Positions 48,273 through 58,848 of a DNA stretch of 64,000 nucleotides are shown here, one piece after another (the stretch's first letter is position 1; every line of letters starts with the position of its first letter). This DNA comes from Planoprotostelium fungivorum. Taxonomy: Eukaryota; Evosea; Variosea; Cavosteliida; Cavosteliaceae. The notes below the pieces were generated by a model, which worked only from the letters and a program-made list of their open reading frames with translations, made no database searches and was not told the DNA's origin. Location of the stretch: contig MDYQ01000043.1 of the NCBI GenBank assembly GCA_003024175.1, forward strand, positions 79,008-143,007, given 5' to 3'. Made by a program: the position numbers and the translations under genes.

Positions 48273-50298
48273 ATGCAGTTGGGTCCTGATCCCACCGGCC
48301 CAAACAGAGAAACTCAATATTATCCAAAGAACAAACGTCCGAGGCTAGAATTAGAGAGTACAGTCAAGCACATTGTTCAATATGAAGAAGAAGTTCCACT
48401 TGTCTTGTCTTCCAGCGAGTGGATGTCACGATCGCACCGAAAAGAAGAGGTGTGAAGACTTACGAACGTTGACCCATGGATTGAAACAGAAGCAGATCGG
48501 TGGCTCTCTGAAATACCTGGCTGACTTCTCGAAAAAATACCAACATGATGGATTGACCGCCATGTGGAAGAACATTAGAGATCTCAACGACAAGGACATC
48601 AAAGACATACTCCAATTCCTTCCCATATACGTATCCTCCATCACGAGTGCCAAATTAGAAATAGAGGAAGCAGAGACGCAAGAGAGGGACATAGACGAGA
48701 ATGGAACAATAATGTTGCGATGGATTATCCACCTGCTACCTGCAAACTTCTCGATCTTGGAGTCCCTCCGAACACTCATCTTCTACAATTTCGTAGAGAG
48801 TGCAGAGGCCCTCTTCTATGAACTGTGGTCATGCTCTCAACTGAGGTACAACCGTTTATCTGAATTGTACCGTCTCATCTGAACAGGTTCATGCACACTT
48901 TAGAAACTCAACCGTCTTGGGGAGGTTGGATCGACAGTTTACCAGCAGACCCCTTCGATATGTTGCTGTACAATCCATCCACACAGATCACCTGCATCGA
49001 ACCATACGATCCCCTCTTTGAGAACTTGAAGGAGTTGTGCAAAGATGTAGAGTTCTCCAGCGAGAAGGATATCTTTCGTCAGTTCAAGATGGAGCCCATC
49101 GCCTGCCACATGCTCAACGAATTCAAATTAGACAAAGTCTTATCCCAACACGAAGAGAAACCCCCCATCAACATTCTCCCTCCAGCATCCTCCGAAGACG
49201 ACATCTGGGATGATCTCATCAGCACAGTCGATGAATACCGAAAAGAGGTCCCCACGCTGCATGTTCTGAACCACGATTCATCCAAGGAGGAGGAAGAAGA
49301 AGAGATCACAGATTCACCCTCCACTCCTCCACGTAGAGCCACACAATCACCTGCCATCATCACTGCAGACTCACCGCAGCACCTCATAGAGTCATCGTCT
49401 TCTCCTCCACGGGAAGATGTTCGATCTCCATCACCACACGACTCTCCATCACCACATGATGACTGTCCATCACCATCATCGACACGAGATGCACTCGATC
49501 ATCAACCCTTATCACCTTCATCACCTCTCTCATCAGACCAACCTCCTTCTTCACCTTCGGTCGTTTCAGTGGAATGTGAAGAGACGGACGATTTCATCTT
49601 CACCTGTGGTTCCACCGATTTCATATCTGAGGTAGAGGTGAGAGACACTCTTACATCTCAACCTCTAATCATCTCATCAGGTCGTGTCCGATGTCATCGA
49701 AGACGAACCGGATGAGATCATCGAGACGCTGGAGACCTACGAACCATCAGTAGACCACTCATCCAACAAGAGAGAGACGAAGCAGGAGGGAAGAGAAGCA
49801 ACAGATAAGACACAAGTCGAGAAAGTGGCAGAGAGGAAGTTTCAAGAGTTTTGCTTCTGTGAATGGGGAGATGCTGAGACTGGATTCATGATCTTCTGCG
49901 AGGGATGCAAGAGGTGGTTCCACGGGCAGTGCGTTCAGATCGATCAGAGGATGGCAGACGACATCGAGAGGTACCACTGTGCCGACTGCGAGCCACTCAG
50001 AGGACCCTCCGTACACAAGGGAGAAGAGGAACCGAGCGATGAAGAGGATGACGATGATGAGATGGACTACCGGTATCACAAGGAATCGAAACCTACAAAG
50101 AGAGGACAAGTTCACCCCGGAAGGGTCTTCACTACACAGCAGAGAGACGAGATGATCCGCATCTTTAAGACGGAGACGCAGACGCCGACAACGCAACATC
50201 AGCAAGAACTGGCGGACAAGTTTGGAGTTCAAAAGAGGAGCGTCATGATCTGGTTCGCCAATCGCAGAGCTGCCACGAGGCGAAAGAATAAACGATGA
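48273..50298 (+). CDS. PHD finger plus homeodomain protein
   Basis: Predicted chromatin-linked transcription factor. The N-terminal region (after an intron at about 48361-48415) is helical and unfamiliar. A long Ser/Pro/acidic linker follows. The PHD finger FCFCEWGDAETGFMIFCEGC, KRWFHGQC, ERYHCADC has the Cys-x-Cys start and RWFHG core of CFP1/Spp1-type fingers, which read H3K4 methylation; the WF aromatic is kept. An acidic stretch leads to a C-terminal homeodomain (GRVFTTQQRDEMIRIFKTET, QELADKFGVQKRSVMIWFAN, RRAATRRKNKR) with W48, F49, N51 and R53 of the recognition helix. The pairing of PHD and homeodomain is otherwise best known from plant PHD-finger homeobox proteins. Confidence 0.88.
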
Positions 50299-50384
50299 GT
50301 TCTGACCGTGTGACATGAATGGTTGTCGGTTGTAGTCGTGATGGATATGATCGTGGCGGAACATTTATAACCGAAACAAACAGA

Positions 50385-51419
50385 ATGACGTCCACCGATG
50401 TGCGAGTAAAAGAAGCTCACCAATTCATCACCTCCGTCACCGGTCAGAACTTTGCAGGAGGCTCTCTCGATGAACTCCAAGAATCACTCAAATCGGGTGT
50501 CATTCTCTGCAAGTGAGTGACTAGCTATTCAGATAGGGTCGATCCATCGTAACATTCTCTTTAGACTCGTGAATACCCTTAAGCCTGGAACTATCGCCAA
50601 TGTTAACACAAGTAACATGGCATTCAAGCAGATGGTTCGTTCCGATCCTCTCTCATCTTCTCATACAATCGCAGGAGAACGTCGCCGCCTACATCGATGC
50701 CACGAGAAAGTTGGGAGTTCACGATAAGGACACTTTCGTCACCGTCGATCTCTTCGAGGGTAAGAACATGTCTCAGGTGATGTCATTCCATCCACCATCA
50801 TCATCATCTCACCTTGCACGTCCAGGTGGTCCAGAACATCGTATCTCTGAAGAGGGCGACCGGACATGGATTCGACAAACAGAAGGACGTCGCTTCAGAT
50901 AACGCCAAGCTCAACCTATTGTCACCCACTGCCTCCACCAATCACGATCAGACTACCGATGCAAAGGCCGGCTCTCAGCTGAACAGCTCCGAAGAGCAAA
51001 AGTTTGGCTCGAAGCAAGATGTGAAGAGGTCTGTCTGTCTGATGTGGAGATGAGAGACTGAAGAGAGCAGAACTGGAGAGGCCTTAGTCAGTGGAAGACA
51101 AGAGAACAAGACTGCCATGACTTGTGGTGTCTGCACAAAGTACATCACATCGGGTTCCGTTGATGGTGAGCCATATTCTATCCTATCACCACACTCTCCA
51201 TCATCGTCTCATCATCATGATCGTCTGATGTGAAGGACAGCTTTGGGAAGAACCTGGCATCCCAACTGCTTCACATGCAAAAAGTGTGGAGTCAAGTTAT
51301 CGACCACCAAGTACTACGACCACGAGAAGCACCCTTACTGTGAGAGATGCATTCTCATCGTCAAGCCCCACAACATCCGTGGAAACGTCGTCGACAAGGG
51401 TTTCTCTCTCGCCAAATAA
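50385..51419 (+). CDS. Calponin-homology plus LIM domain protein (ChLim-like)
   Basis: The N-terminal CH domain begins MTSTDVRVKEAHQFITSVTG and continues SLDELQESLKSGVILCK|LV, NTLKPGTIANVN, ENVAAYIDATRKLGV, FVTVDLFEGKNMSQ|VVQNIV. A calponin-like GFDKQKDVA stretch and a Ser/Gln-rich linker follow. A single LIM domain (CGVCTKYITSGSV|SALGRT, WHPNCFTCKKCGVKL, HPYCERC) lies at the C-terminus, which ends KGFSLAK. The architecture equals Dictyostelium ChLim, an actin-associated protein working with LimF and Rab21 in phagocytosis. Function here is inferred from that architecture. The start ATG is chosen at the beginning of CH homology. Confidence 0.85.
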
Positions 51420-51556
51420 ACTCTGTACTCCTCTCTACCCGTTTGTCACTACTCATTACACGTTATTCTATTCTTCACTACACTGCAGATACAACAACAA
51501 CACTTTAGAAGATAAATCATTTCCGATACTCTATTTATCTACACAGAAAAGAGAGA

Positions 51557-53543
51557 TTAATCGACCTCCTCAATCTTAGGTCCGTCACCCTTCGATGAGG
51601 ATGAGGCTCCTGATGGGGCAGCTCCACCTTCAGCAGCACCGGGGAATCCCTCTGGGGCTCCTCCCTGCTGGTACAACTTCTGCATGATGGGCATGGCAAC
51701 ACCCTCCAGATCCTTCTGCTTGGCCTCAAACTCTTCCTTCTCGGCAGTTTGGTTGGCCTCCAACCAGGAGATGGCCTCATCGACAGCCTTCTCGAGCTTG
51801 CTCTTGTCGTCGGCGGGGAGCTTGGAGGCGGTGGCCTCGTCTCTGAGTGTGTTCTTCAGGGAGTACGAGTAGTTCTCCAGGCCGTTCTTGGCCTCGATCT
51901 TCTGGCGGTTAGCCTCGTCCTCAGCCTTGTACTGCTCGGCCTCACGGACCATGCGCTCGATATCAGCCTGGGAGAGTCTTCCCTTGTCGTTGGTGATGGT
52001 GATGTTGCTCTTCTTTCCGGTGGTCTTGTCTGCAGCAGTGACGTTGAGAATGGAGTTGGCATCCATGTCAAAGGAGACCTCGATCTGGGGGACTCCACGG
52101 GGGGCGGGGGGGATACCGGCCAGCTCGAACTTTCCGAGGAGGTTGTTGTCCTTGGTCATTCCTCTCTCTCCCTCGTACACTTGGATGAGTACACCGGGTT
52201 GGTTGTCAGCGTAAGTGGAGAAGACTTGGCTCTTCTTCGTGGGCACAGTCGAATTTCTGGGGATGAGCACAGTCATGACCCCTCCGGCAGTCTCGATACC
52301 CAGGGATAGGGGGGCCACATCGAGGAGGAGAATGTCCTGAGTCTTGGCACCTCCAGTACCAGAGAGAATGGCTGCCTGAACGGCGGCTCCGTAGGCGACA
52401 GCCTCGTCGGGGTTGATGGACTTGTTGAGTTCCTTTCCGTTGAAGAACTCCTGGAGCATCTGCTGGACCTTGGGGATACGTGTGGATCCTCCGACGAGGA
52501 CGACCTCATGGACGGATCTCTTGTCGATCTTCGAGTCGGCGAGGACCTTCTCCACGGGGGCGAGACACTTGCGGAAGAGGTCCTGGTTCAGCTCCTCAAA
52601 ACGAGCACGGGTGACGGAGGTGTAGAAGTCGACACCGTCGTAGAGAGAGTCAATCTCGACCGAAGCTTGCGTCTGGGAGGATAAACTACGTTTGGCTCGC
52701 TCGCAGGCCGTGCGGAGTCTTCTGAGGGCACGGGCGTTGCCGGTGATGTCCTTCTGGTGCTTTCTCTTGAACTCTTGGACGAAGTGGTTGACCATGCGGT
52801 TGTCAAAGTCCTCTCCTCCCAAGTGTGTGTCACCGGCTGTAGCTTTGACCTCGAAGATACCGTCGTCGATGGTGAGGAGAGAAACGTCAAAGGTGCCACC
52901 ACCGAGGTCGAAGATGAGGATATTCTGCTCCTTTCCACGCTTGTCTAGACCATAGGCAATGGCGGCGGCAGTGGGCTCGTTGATGATGCGCTTGACTTGC
53001 AGTCCAGAGATGACTCCGGCATCTTTGGTAGCTTGTCTCTGAGAGTCGTTGAAGTAAGCAGGGACGGTGATGACTGCGTCGGTGACCGTAGCTCCCAGGA
53101 AAGCCTCAGCAGTCTCCTTCATCTTCAGGAGAACCATGGAGGAGATCTCCTCGGGTGTGAATGTCTTCGTCTCTCCCTTGTAAGACACTTGGATCACAGG
53201 CTTGTCTCCCTCCTTAGCGAGCACTTTGAAGGGCCAGTGCTTCATGTCTGCCTGGATGGCTGGGTCCGCAAACTTGCGTCCGATCAATCTCTTGGCGTCG
53301 AAAACGGTATTCTCTGGGTTCATGGCAACCTGTAAACGCGTTAGTGACGAAAGAGTGTCTTCTAATTCATACCTGGTTCTTAGCAGCGTCCCCAATCAAT
53401 CGGTCGGTGTCTGTGAAGGCCACGTAAGAGGGAGTAGTTCGGTTTCCTTGGTCGTTGGCAATGATCTCTACTCGGTCATTCTGCCAGACTCCTACGCAGG
53501 AGTATGTTGTTCCTAAGTCGATTCCAATAGCTGGTGCGGGCAT
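51557..53543 (-). CDS. hsp70: Cytosolic HSP70 chaperone
   Basis: Complete 647-residue Hsp70: [80 protein letters not shown], then the substrate-binding domain and the C-terminal EEVD for TPR co-chaperones, preceded by a Gly-rich region. One 43-bp intron (53330-53372) lies after AAKNQ. Codon use is strongly biased to C/G at third positions compared with neighbours, as expected for a highly expressed gene. That bias also produces long antisense open frames. Inducibility is not clear: the upstream region has only degenerate heat-shock-element-like repeats. Confidence 0.97.
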
Positions 53544-53823
53544 GTGTTGTGTATTGTGTATGTGTTGCGAATTGAAAATGGAATGTGACGAAAACAAATG
53601 GTGCGTTCGAGATTTCGGAGATTTCACGCAGTATTGTAATTTTTTGACAAATTCAATTCCAAGTCACCGAAATCTCAAAAACTGAGGACAGCTGCATCCT
53701 CACTGCTTTCTCTTTATTTATAATACACCTATTGATAATATAACGTTTATCAGAATAACTTGTGAGTTCCTCGCAGAAGCACTCGCTCATGCAGTTCGAT
53801 GTCCTTCATTGGGCACAAGATTT

Positions 53824-54887
53824 TTATCTAAACATAAGATTCTGTATTGTTTTGGTAGTGGGAAAGATGGCAGGCACTCTCTTCCTGTAGTCCTCGTACT
53901 GCTGACGACCAAAGATGGAAATCAACTTCTCCTCTGTTTTCGTTATTGTCTGTCAAGCCGCAATCTCTCACCTTCGTAGGGGACAGCGAAATAGAGGTAT
54001 ACGATAGAACCGATGAATAGTACCATCCTGTTCACTTCAACAAACATGCATTCTATAGGGTCACCTGTCAAGGGAGAAGTAGGGAGTGACTACAAAGGCT
54101 AATAGAGTGAAGAAGTACATGGGGTGCCTCACGAGACCAAACAATCCTGAAGTTCGCAACTTAACGTTCGTTTGTGTGCCATCTCCACTCTCGGTCTTGT
54201 ATCCATCTCTCATTAATTGTGCAAGGCCTGGTAGATAGAATCATCACCCGCATGGCAGATGACTCTCACCAATAAAATCGAGAAGATCCATCTGTGTGGC
54301 TACCAGGATTGTGATGGACCAGATGATCAGGAAGAGAGACACCGACATCCAGTGGCACAGTTGGTGGCTCATTGGAAGCAGACGGTATGACACATTAATG
54401 TGGCTCCAAAGGTCTGAGAGAAAGTCAAGATGTATCATAATCTACCTATCACCCACAGAAGAGAAGAAGATTATCAATCGAGCAGATGATATTGTAGGTG
54501 ACTCGAACAGCTTGGGCTGGCACACCAACAGACTGTATGTAGGTCCTCCATTGTTTCTGTGCTGTGATAGAGTGGATATAACTGTAAATATTACCATCTG
54601 CGATATCACACAACATACCCCCAGGCAAGAACAAGCGTCAAGTTGTAAATCATCTAAGAAAGATTACATTACTGAGATCGAATCTCATGAGATACCTGCC
54701 GAAGAACAGACCAAGTTATCGGACCTTCTGATTGTGCACCTTGTTCGATCGGGAGAATGCTCAAAACTCCTGGTGGATAGAAGGGGGGTCTAGTGTCGAA
54801 GGCGGTCCAAATGAAGAAGAAGATAGATGAAGGACCAGCCACCAGGAGATTCAAAGCCCCCCAAATGATGCGACTGGAGAGATGCAT
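53824..54887 (-). CDS. NnrU/MddA-like multi-pass membrane protein
   Basis: Membrane protein related to the NnrU and isoprenylcysteine-methyltransferase-like group. Segments: MHLSSRIIWGALNLLVAGPS with a first hydrophobic helix, HSITAQKQWRTYIQSVGVPA, QAVRVTYNIICSIDNLLLF, HWMSVSLFLIIWSITILVAT, QMDLLDFIG, then the signature RTSGLFGLVRHPMYFFTLLA and a final VPYEEEKL..FGRQQYEDYRKRVPAIFP. The HSxxA..W, RxTY and LxRHPxYF motifs fit methanethiol S-methyltransferase (MddA)/NnrU proteins, mainly bacterial. The enzymatic role here is inference. Exon borders around 54.63-54.69 kb, and the intron in the VTPYFSL/VNRMV region, are approximate. Confidence 0.7.
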
Positions 54888-55019
54888 GGCAGAATGAATT
54901 TGCTGTCACACGAACCTCACGAACACGTGATACAGGCGGTTTTATTGCCGTGTTACTAAATGCCTTCATTCTTCCGAACACCCTCTCTATGGTGAACGAT
55001 GGAGTACTCCGTACTATGA

Positions 55020-55420
55020 TCAACTATGCTTGAGTTGGAAGAGGCGACCATGTGTAGGGCTGTGACCAAGCAGTAGCCGTGAGCCTCGTGTACAAATGGT
55101 ATTGAAGATCAAAGAAGGGTGATCCAATCCAATCCTTTCTGCCCAAACACCTTCGGAATGTTGCAAGTCTTCTTGCATCTTTTGCCGCTCTTCGCCTTCG
55201 GTCTGTTTGACTATTTGATTCAGATACACAATCACCTGTTCGCGGTCTGTACCCAAAGGTCTTCTACAGTCATCCCTCTGAGAGAGCCTTCCCAAGCGAT
55301 GAGGTGATCAATCTGGCAGAAGGCTCGGTCCTTGTCTTCGCCTTCCAAAATGAATCACCGAGGAGAGGAAGCGAGCAGGTGATGTGACAAGATGAAAGAT
55401 GTGCAGTTTATAGGTCCTTG
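55020..55420 (-). CDS. Unrecognised small gene, structure uncertain
   Basis: The minus strand holds an open stretch with helical, charged content (REQVIVYLNQIVKQTEGEER, QKMQEDLQHSEGVWAERIGL, DHPSLIFNTI) ending LFQLKHS. A second frame just upstream reads DRAFCQIDHLIAWEGSLRGM, and a splice joining the two was not resolved. I see no known domain. It could be a small gene between the NnrU-like gene and the next minus-strand gene, or the 5' end of something transcribed leftwards. Coding potential is plausible but unproven. Confidence 0.35.
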
Positions 55421-55442
55421 GACAAAGAGGTGGATGCGTTCT

Positions 55443-56077
55443 CTAATCCCATTCGTCATCGTTCGTCGTTTCCTCTGGCTCATCTTTCGAATGTTGGTCC
55501 GTCAACTTGGATATTTGTCCCATGAGCTCTCCTCCTTTCATCCCAGCAAACATGTTGTTGGGATTCTTGAGGCTCTGAATAAACAGAGAATCTCCTTGTG
55601 TGGTGAATTGCACTTCATCACCGACGTTCAGTCCACTGTTTTTCATCTTGTCCACATCGAACCAGAATTCAAAGGTGCTCGGCTGGTGAGAATATTCAGT
55701 GTTGTTCTCACTGGTGATCCTACCTTGGAGGGGTAAAGTTCAGCTAAAGCCTTCGCCTCTAGCCAACCTTTTGGCGCTGGTCCAGTATTTCCAGCCTCCC
55801 TTCCACTTAAAATTACAGCGATCTCTTGATCAGTGAGCTTTCCAACATCTGACTTGAAGTTGGGAGCGATGGGATTGTTGTATTTGTTGAGTTCAACTTT
55901 GAATGCCTTGGTGATCTTGATGATCAGAGCGTGGTACCTTGAGATGTCGCTCTTGCTGATAACAGTCTGGAATCTCTCTCCAACCAACTGACCGATTCCA
56001 ATGATTCCGTTGCCTTGATGGTAGTCGCGTTCATCCCAATGAGTTACATTGGTGGAAGTGCTCTCGATCTTGCCCAT
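55443..56077 (-). CDS. Conserved-looking hypothetical protein
   Basis: I do not recognise it. Two exons give MGKIESTSTNVTHWDERDYH, QGNGIIGIGQLVGERFQTVI, a helical middle (DISRYHALIIKITKAFKVEL), and GKLTDQEIAVILSGREAGNT. The second exon starts near VDKMKNSGLNVGDEVQFTTQ and contains SLKNPNNMFAGMKGGELMGQ. The C-terminus is acidic (HSKDEPEETTNDDEWD). There is no signal peptide or membrane helix, so it is probably a soluble cytosolic protein. The start at 56077 faces the double ZZ-finger gene with 83 bp between starts. Uninterrupted frame across a typical short intron supports it as a real gene. Confidence 0.62.
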
Positions 56078-56160
56078 GATGATTGATCTCCGATGTTTTT
56101 TGCTGTTTGTTTTCAGCAAGTGAGGTCTACAATCGCTACATCAGCAAGTCGGGGCTCAAG

Positions 56161-56780
56161 ATGGACGAAACAGAAACCTACACCGAAGCAAACGCTCGTG
56201 ATATACACTGCAGTCATTGTGGCGAAATCATCGTTGGAGCGAAACGGCGCTGTGAAAATTGCTCTGATTATACTCTTTGTTCTACCTGTATGGAGAGACA
56301 AGAACAGGTGATCTCGATTTTGATCTCGACCTATTCTCATCGAAGTGCAAGATACATCCAGCGCACATCTTTAAAGAGTCCTCTGCACAGTCTGTCCAGT
56401 ACAAACACGTCATTCCATTGGTGACACACTCAATTGTTTGATTTCGCTTACCACAACAGGCCGATCCAACATTTCATCACTCTGCCTATTGTGATCATTG
56501 CGGTACGACAATATTGGGGATACGTTACAAATGTAAAGAATGTTCAAATTATGACCTTTGCATGACATGCATCAAACTGAAGGACACTGTCCATCCAAAC
56601 CATACTTACACAGCCATGGACAAGACATCTTATGGGTGTGTTTCTGGTGATTCAACAAATTTACGTATGACAGCGAGAGAGTTGAACAATCTCATAACCT
56701 CAGAGACAGCAGTTGCCAAGTTATGGAAACCCCCAAACAACAGACTATTGGTCCACTTCATAGTGCTCGATTACGGTTAA
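56161..56780 (+). CDS. Double ZZ-type zinc finger protein
   Basis: Two ZZ fingers are visible after splicing. The first is IHCSHCGEIIVGAKRRCENC, SDYTLCSTCMERQEQ|CKIHPAHIF; the second is AYCDHCGTTILGIRYKCKEC, SNYDLCMTCIKLKDTVHPNH. Each has the C-x2-C..C-x2-C..C-x2-C..H-x5-H-like spacing of ZZ domains, which bind N-terminal or SUMO-like ligands in other proteins. After the second finger about 45 residues follow with no known domain (MTARELNNLITSETAVAKLW). Introns lie near 56309 and 56422-56460. The first ATG is at 56161. The gene sits at the boundary with the repeat-rich right end and may be truncated at its 3' side. Confidence 0.78.
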
Positions 56781-57147
56781 TACAAAAATACAGATGAAAG
56801 TGAATTCACTTCAATTGGATGAATGCACCTCCCTCTGGATGTCTAAATCGATGTTGGTGTGGTTCACCCCTTCATGGCTCTTGCGTCTTGGTAATTCACA
56901 ATGTTGACGACGACAATGAGTACGGCCTGGAGTGGCTCGATTACCCCGCACACGTTCAACTCAGACAGAGCCAATCTTCCGAACGCGTTGTCGCAGAAAG
57001 AATATGGCATTACGCTTCCAGTCGTAATGAACCGTAGAGAGTGTGTCGTTGAAAATCGTCTTTGTCCTTCATTCATTTTTTCTGGGGAGTAGTGCCCTAC
57101 TACTCTCTTTCTTTTTCTTCTCTCCTTCTCTGTTTTCGATTGATAAT
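56781..57147. other. Non-coding stretch at the start of the repeat-rich region
   Basis: No supported gene. Short ORFs on both strands lack domains. A T-rich run followed by the hairpin GAGTAGT/ACTACTC (57087-57105) and a pyrimidine tract are the only visible structures. Confidence 0.4.
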
Positions 57148-57290
57148 ATCAATGGCATCCTCCTCATCTTCGATGTGACCGTCCACATCCATCATTCCTG
57201 ATATCATCCAGCATGGATCGAAGAGATCAAGAAGAACGCACCAGAATCTGTTTCCATCGTCTTAGTGGGCAACAAATCAGACAAAACCTC
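57148..57290 (+). pseudogene. Rab-type small GTPase relic
   Basis: Two blocks of a Rab GTPase are recognisable: NGILLIFDVT, and about 30 bases later WIEEIKKNAPESVSIVLVGN followed by KSD. The second is the N/TKxD guanine-specificity region and the helix before it. Between them the expected SFDIIQ segment survives only in a shifted frame with an in-frame TGA. Both the P-loop before and the SAK motif after are missing. This is a decayed fragment, not a functional gene. Confidence 0.72.
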
Positions 57291-57932
57291 TGGTCCGGTC
57301 AACACGGCTTCTTCGCCGCGTTGGGTTTGATGCAACGGATCCAATGCGAGAAGGTTGATTTCCGACGTGATGGGTCTGCGGACTCCCTTGAAAGTCTTGT
57401 AGTAATGACATATTTCACCAAAGGGATCTCCTTTCTTGGAAGATACAGACTGAAGCCAACACCTGAGATCTTTGCGTTGATGAGCAGTCTCCAATACTAA
57501 CTGACACGGTGCTGATACAACGTCGATGGATCTCTATCGTATTCCAACAGATTGACTACCTAGAAGCTGAATTGCACGACGTCAATGAGAATGAACTGAT
57601 GATGCCAAACCTTGAATCGATGATCAGTACCAACTCGGCGACAGATCGCATCGGTCGCCTTTTCGTCTTGTCTATATACCACCGGACTGTTGAAAACCCT
57701 CGTCTGAGATTTTCCAGCCTTCTGTTGTATGTCCACGAGCTACCTGGATGACGTCCCCTCCTTCGAGCGGTTTCCGCCTGTCGAATGTGCGTCTGCTTCG
57801 ATTGATGCTTAATACGAAGACTCCCTCAGACTCAATGTTGCATTCTCGAGGCATTGTTCATCACCCACTTTTCTGCTTGAGCCGATTAGATCAGCCTGTC
57901 CCTGCCTCTTGATCAGTTTTACACAACAAGAG
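57291..57932. other. Region without supported gene between Rab relic and kinase-like gene
   Basis: Several ORFs of 60-100 codons exist on both strands, but none shows a domain, and the frames conflict. The last about 40 bases may still belong to the kinase-like gene, because its frame stays open upstream of the chosen ATG. Otherwise the stretch looks like decayed sequence. Confidence 0.35.
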
Positions 57933-58848
57933 ATGGTAATATTTGGTGCAGTATTCACAGATGACGGGCCCATAATTGATCCTTACTATTCAATCAATCT
58001 GTTGTATGTTCCAAATGATAATACATGTCACAAGAGAGTTGCTCAGACCATCTGTGTACTGAGGTGACTTTTTACATCATATGAGAGGCTCATTATTGTC
58101 ATCTAGGGAAGCCATAGATTCATTGAACAGATTTTATAGAGACGAGACACTACACCGTCCTATTGATGGATTCCCTTTTCTTCGTGTTGCCAAGTTAGAT
58201 GGCCAGGAGACATCTCTGAAATATGAGTGCCGCATTGGGAAATCTCTGGTGTTCAGGGCAAAATTGGGCAGTACAGAAGATGTTATTGTTAAGGTTACAC
58301 ATGCTTACAACACAGAGGCACACATGTCATGCACACCCTTTTCTCCTCAGATCAGAGCAGTCATTAAGGTATGAGGTCCTCATCTCAAAGGATTAATCAA
58401 CATAGCAACCATTTGGATGGACATATGTTATCATGGATTATGTGATGGGTGTCACTCCAGCTGGAATCCCTGAAGAGAAACACACTGTGGTTAAGGAGAA
58501 TATCAACAAAGCTATTATCAAAATGCATGAGAAAGGATTTGTCCATGGAGATCTTCGTCCGTGCAATATACTGGTTAGACAACAGGTGAGAAACTGAGGA
58601 AAGGTTATTTCATTCATTTTTAACAGGACTGTTTTGTATACATAATAGACTTTGACTGCAATGGGAAGGAGGGTGAAGCTAAATATCCCTACTTTCTCAA
58701 CACAAAAGATATTCAGTGGCCTGATGGAGTAGCCTCAGGCAAGGTCATCACTCAAAAACATGACAAAGACATGATTTCAAAAATTTTCTTGGAAGATTTG
58801 GCTGTCAGCTCCTCATTGTTGAAGAGGAAGCCAACACCAAAGGAATAG
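57933..58848 (+). CDS. Protein kinase-like gene of the type found near Crinkler effectors/transposons
   Basis: Four exons keep one frame: MVIFGAVFTDDGPIIDPYYS..ICVL|RGSLLSSREAI, then KYECRIGKSLVFRAKLGSTE, VIVKVTHAYNTEAHMS, IK|QPFGWTYVIMDYVMGVTP, MHEKGFVHGDLRPCNILVRQ|QDCFVYIIDFDCNGK, KYPYFLNTKDIQWPDG, HDKDMISKIF. The catalytic HRD is HGD and DFG is DFD. This resembles the kinase-like domain common in fungi, Rhizophagus and oomycetes, where it often accompanies Crinkler proteins. The Lys of the ATP site (VIVKVTH) and an HD-containing end are present, so activity is possible. The true start may lie upstream, since the open frame extends left. Base composition is AT-richer than in genes left of 56 kb. 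Confidence 0.72.

Noticed and set aside
51749-52309. 186-codon plus-strand ORF over HSP70
   Set aside because: Antisense shadow of the strongly codon-biased HSP70 gene; Leu/Val/Gly-rich, no domain.
53580-53690. Possible heat-shock elements upstream of HSP70
   Set aside because: GAAATCTC-like repeats are present, but the 5-bp phasing of GAA/TTC units is broken, so no true HSE can be claimed.
54296-54793. 165-codon plus-strand ORF
   Set aside because: Lies antisense to exons of the NnrU-like gene, whose motifs span introns in the expected places; the ORF has no recognisable domain.
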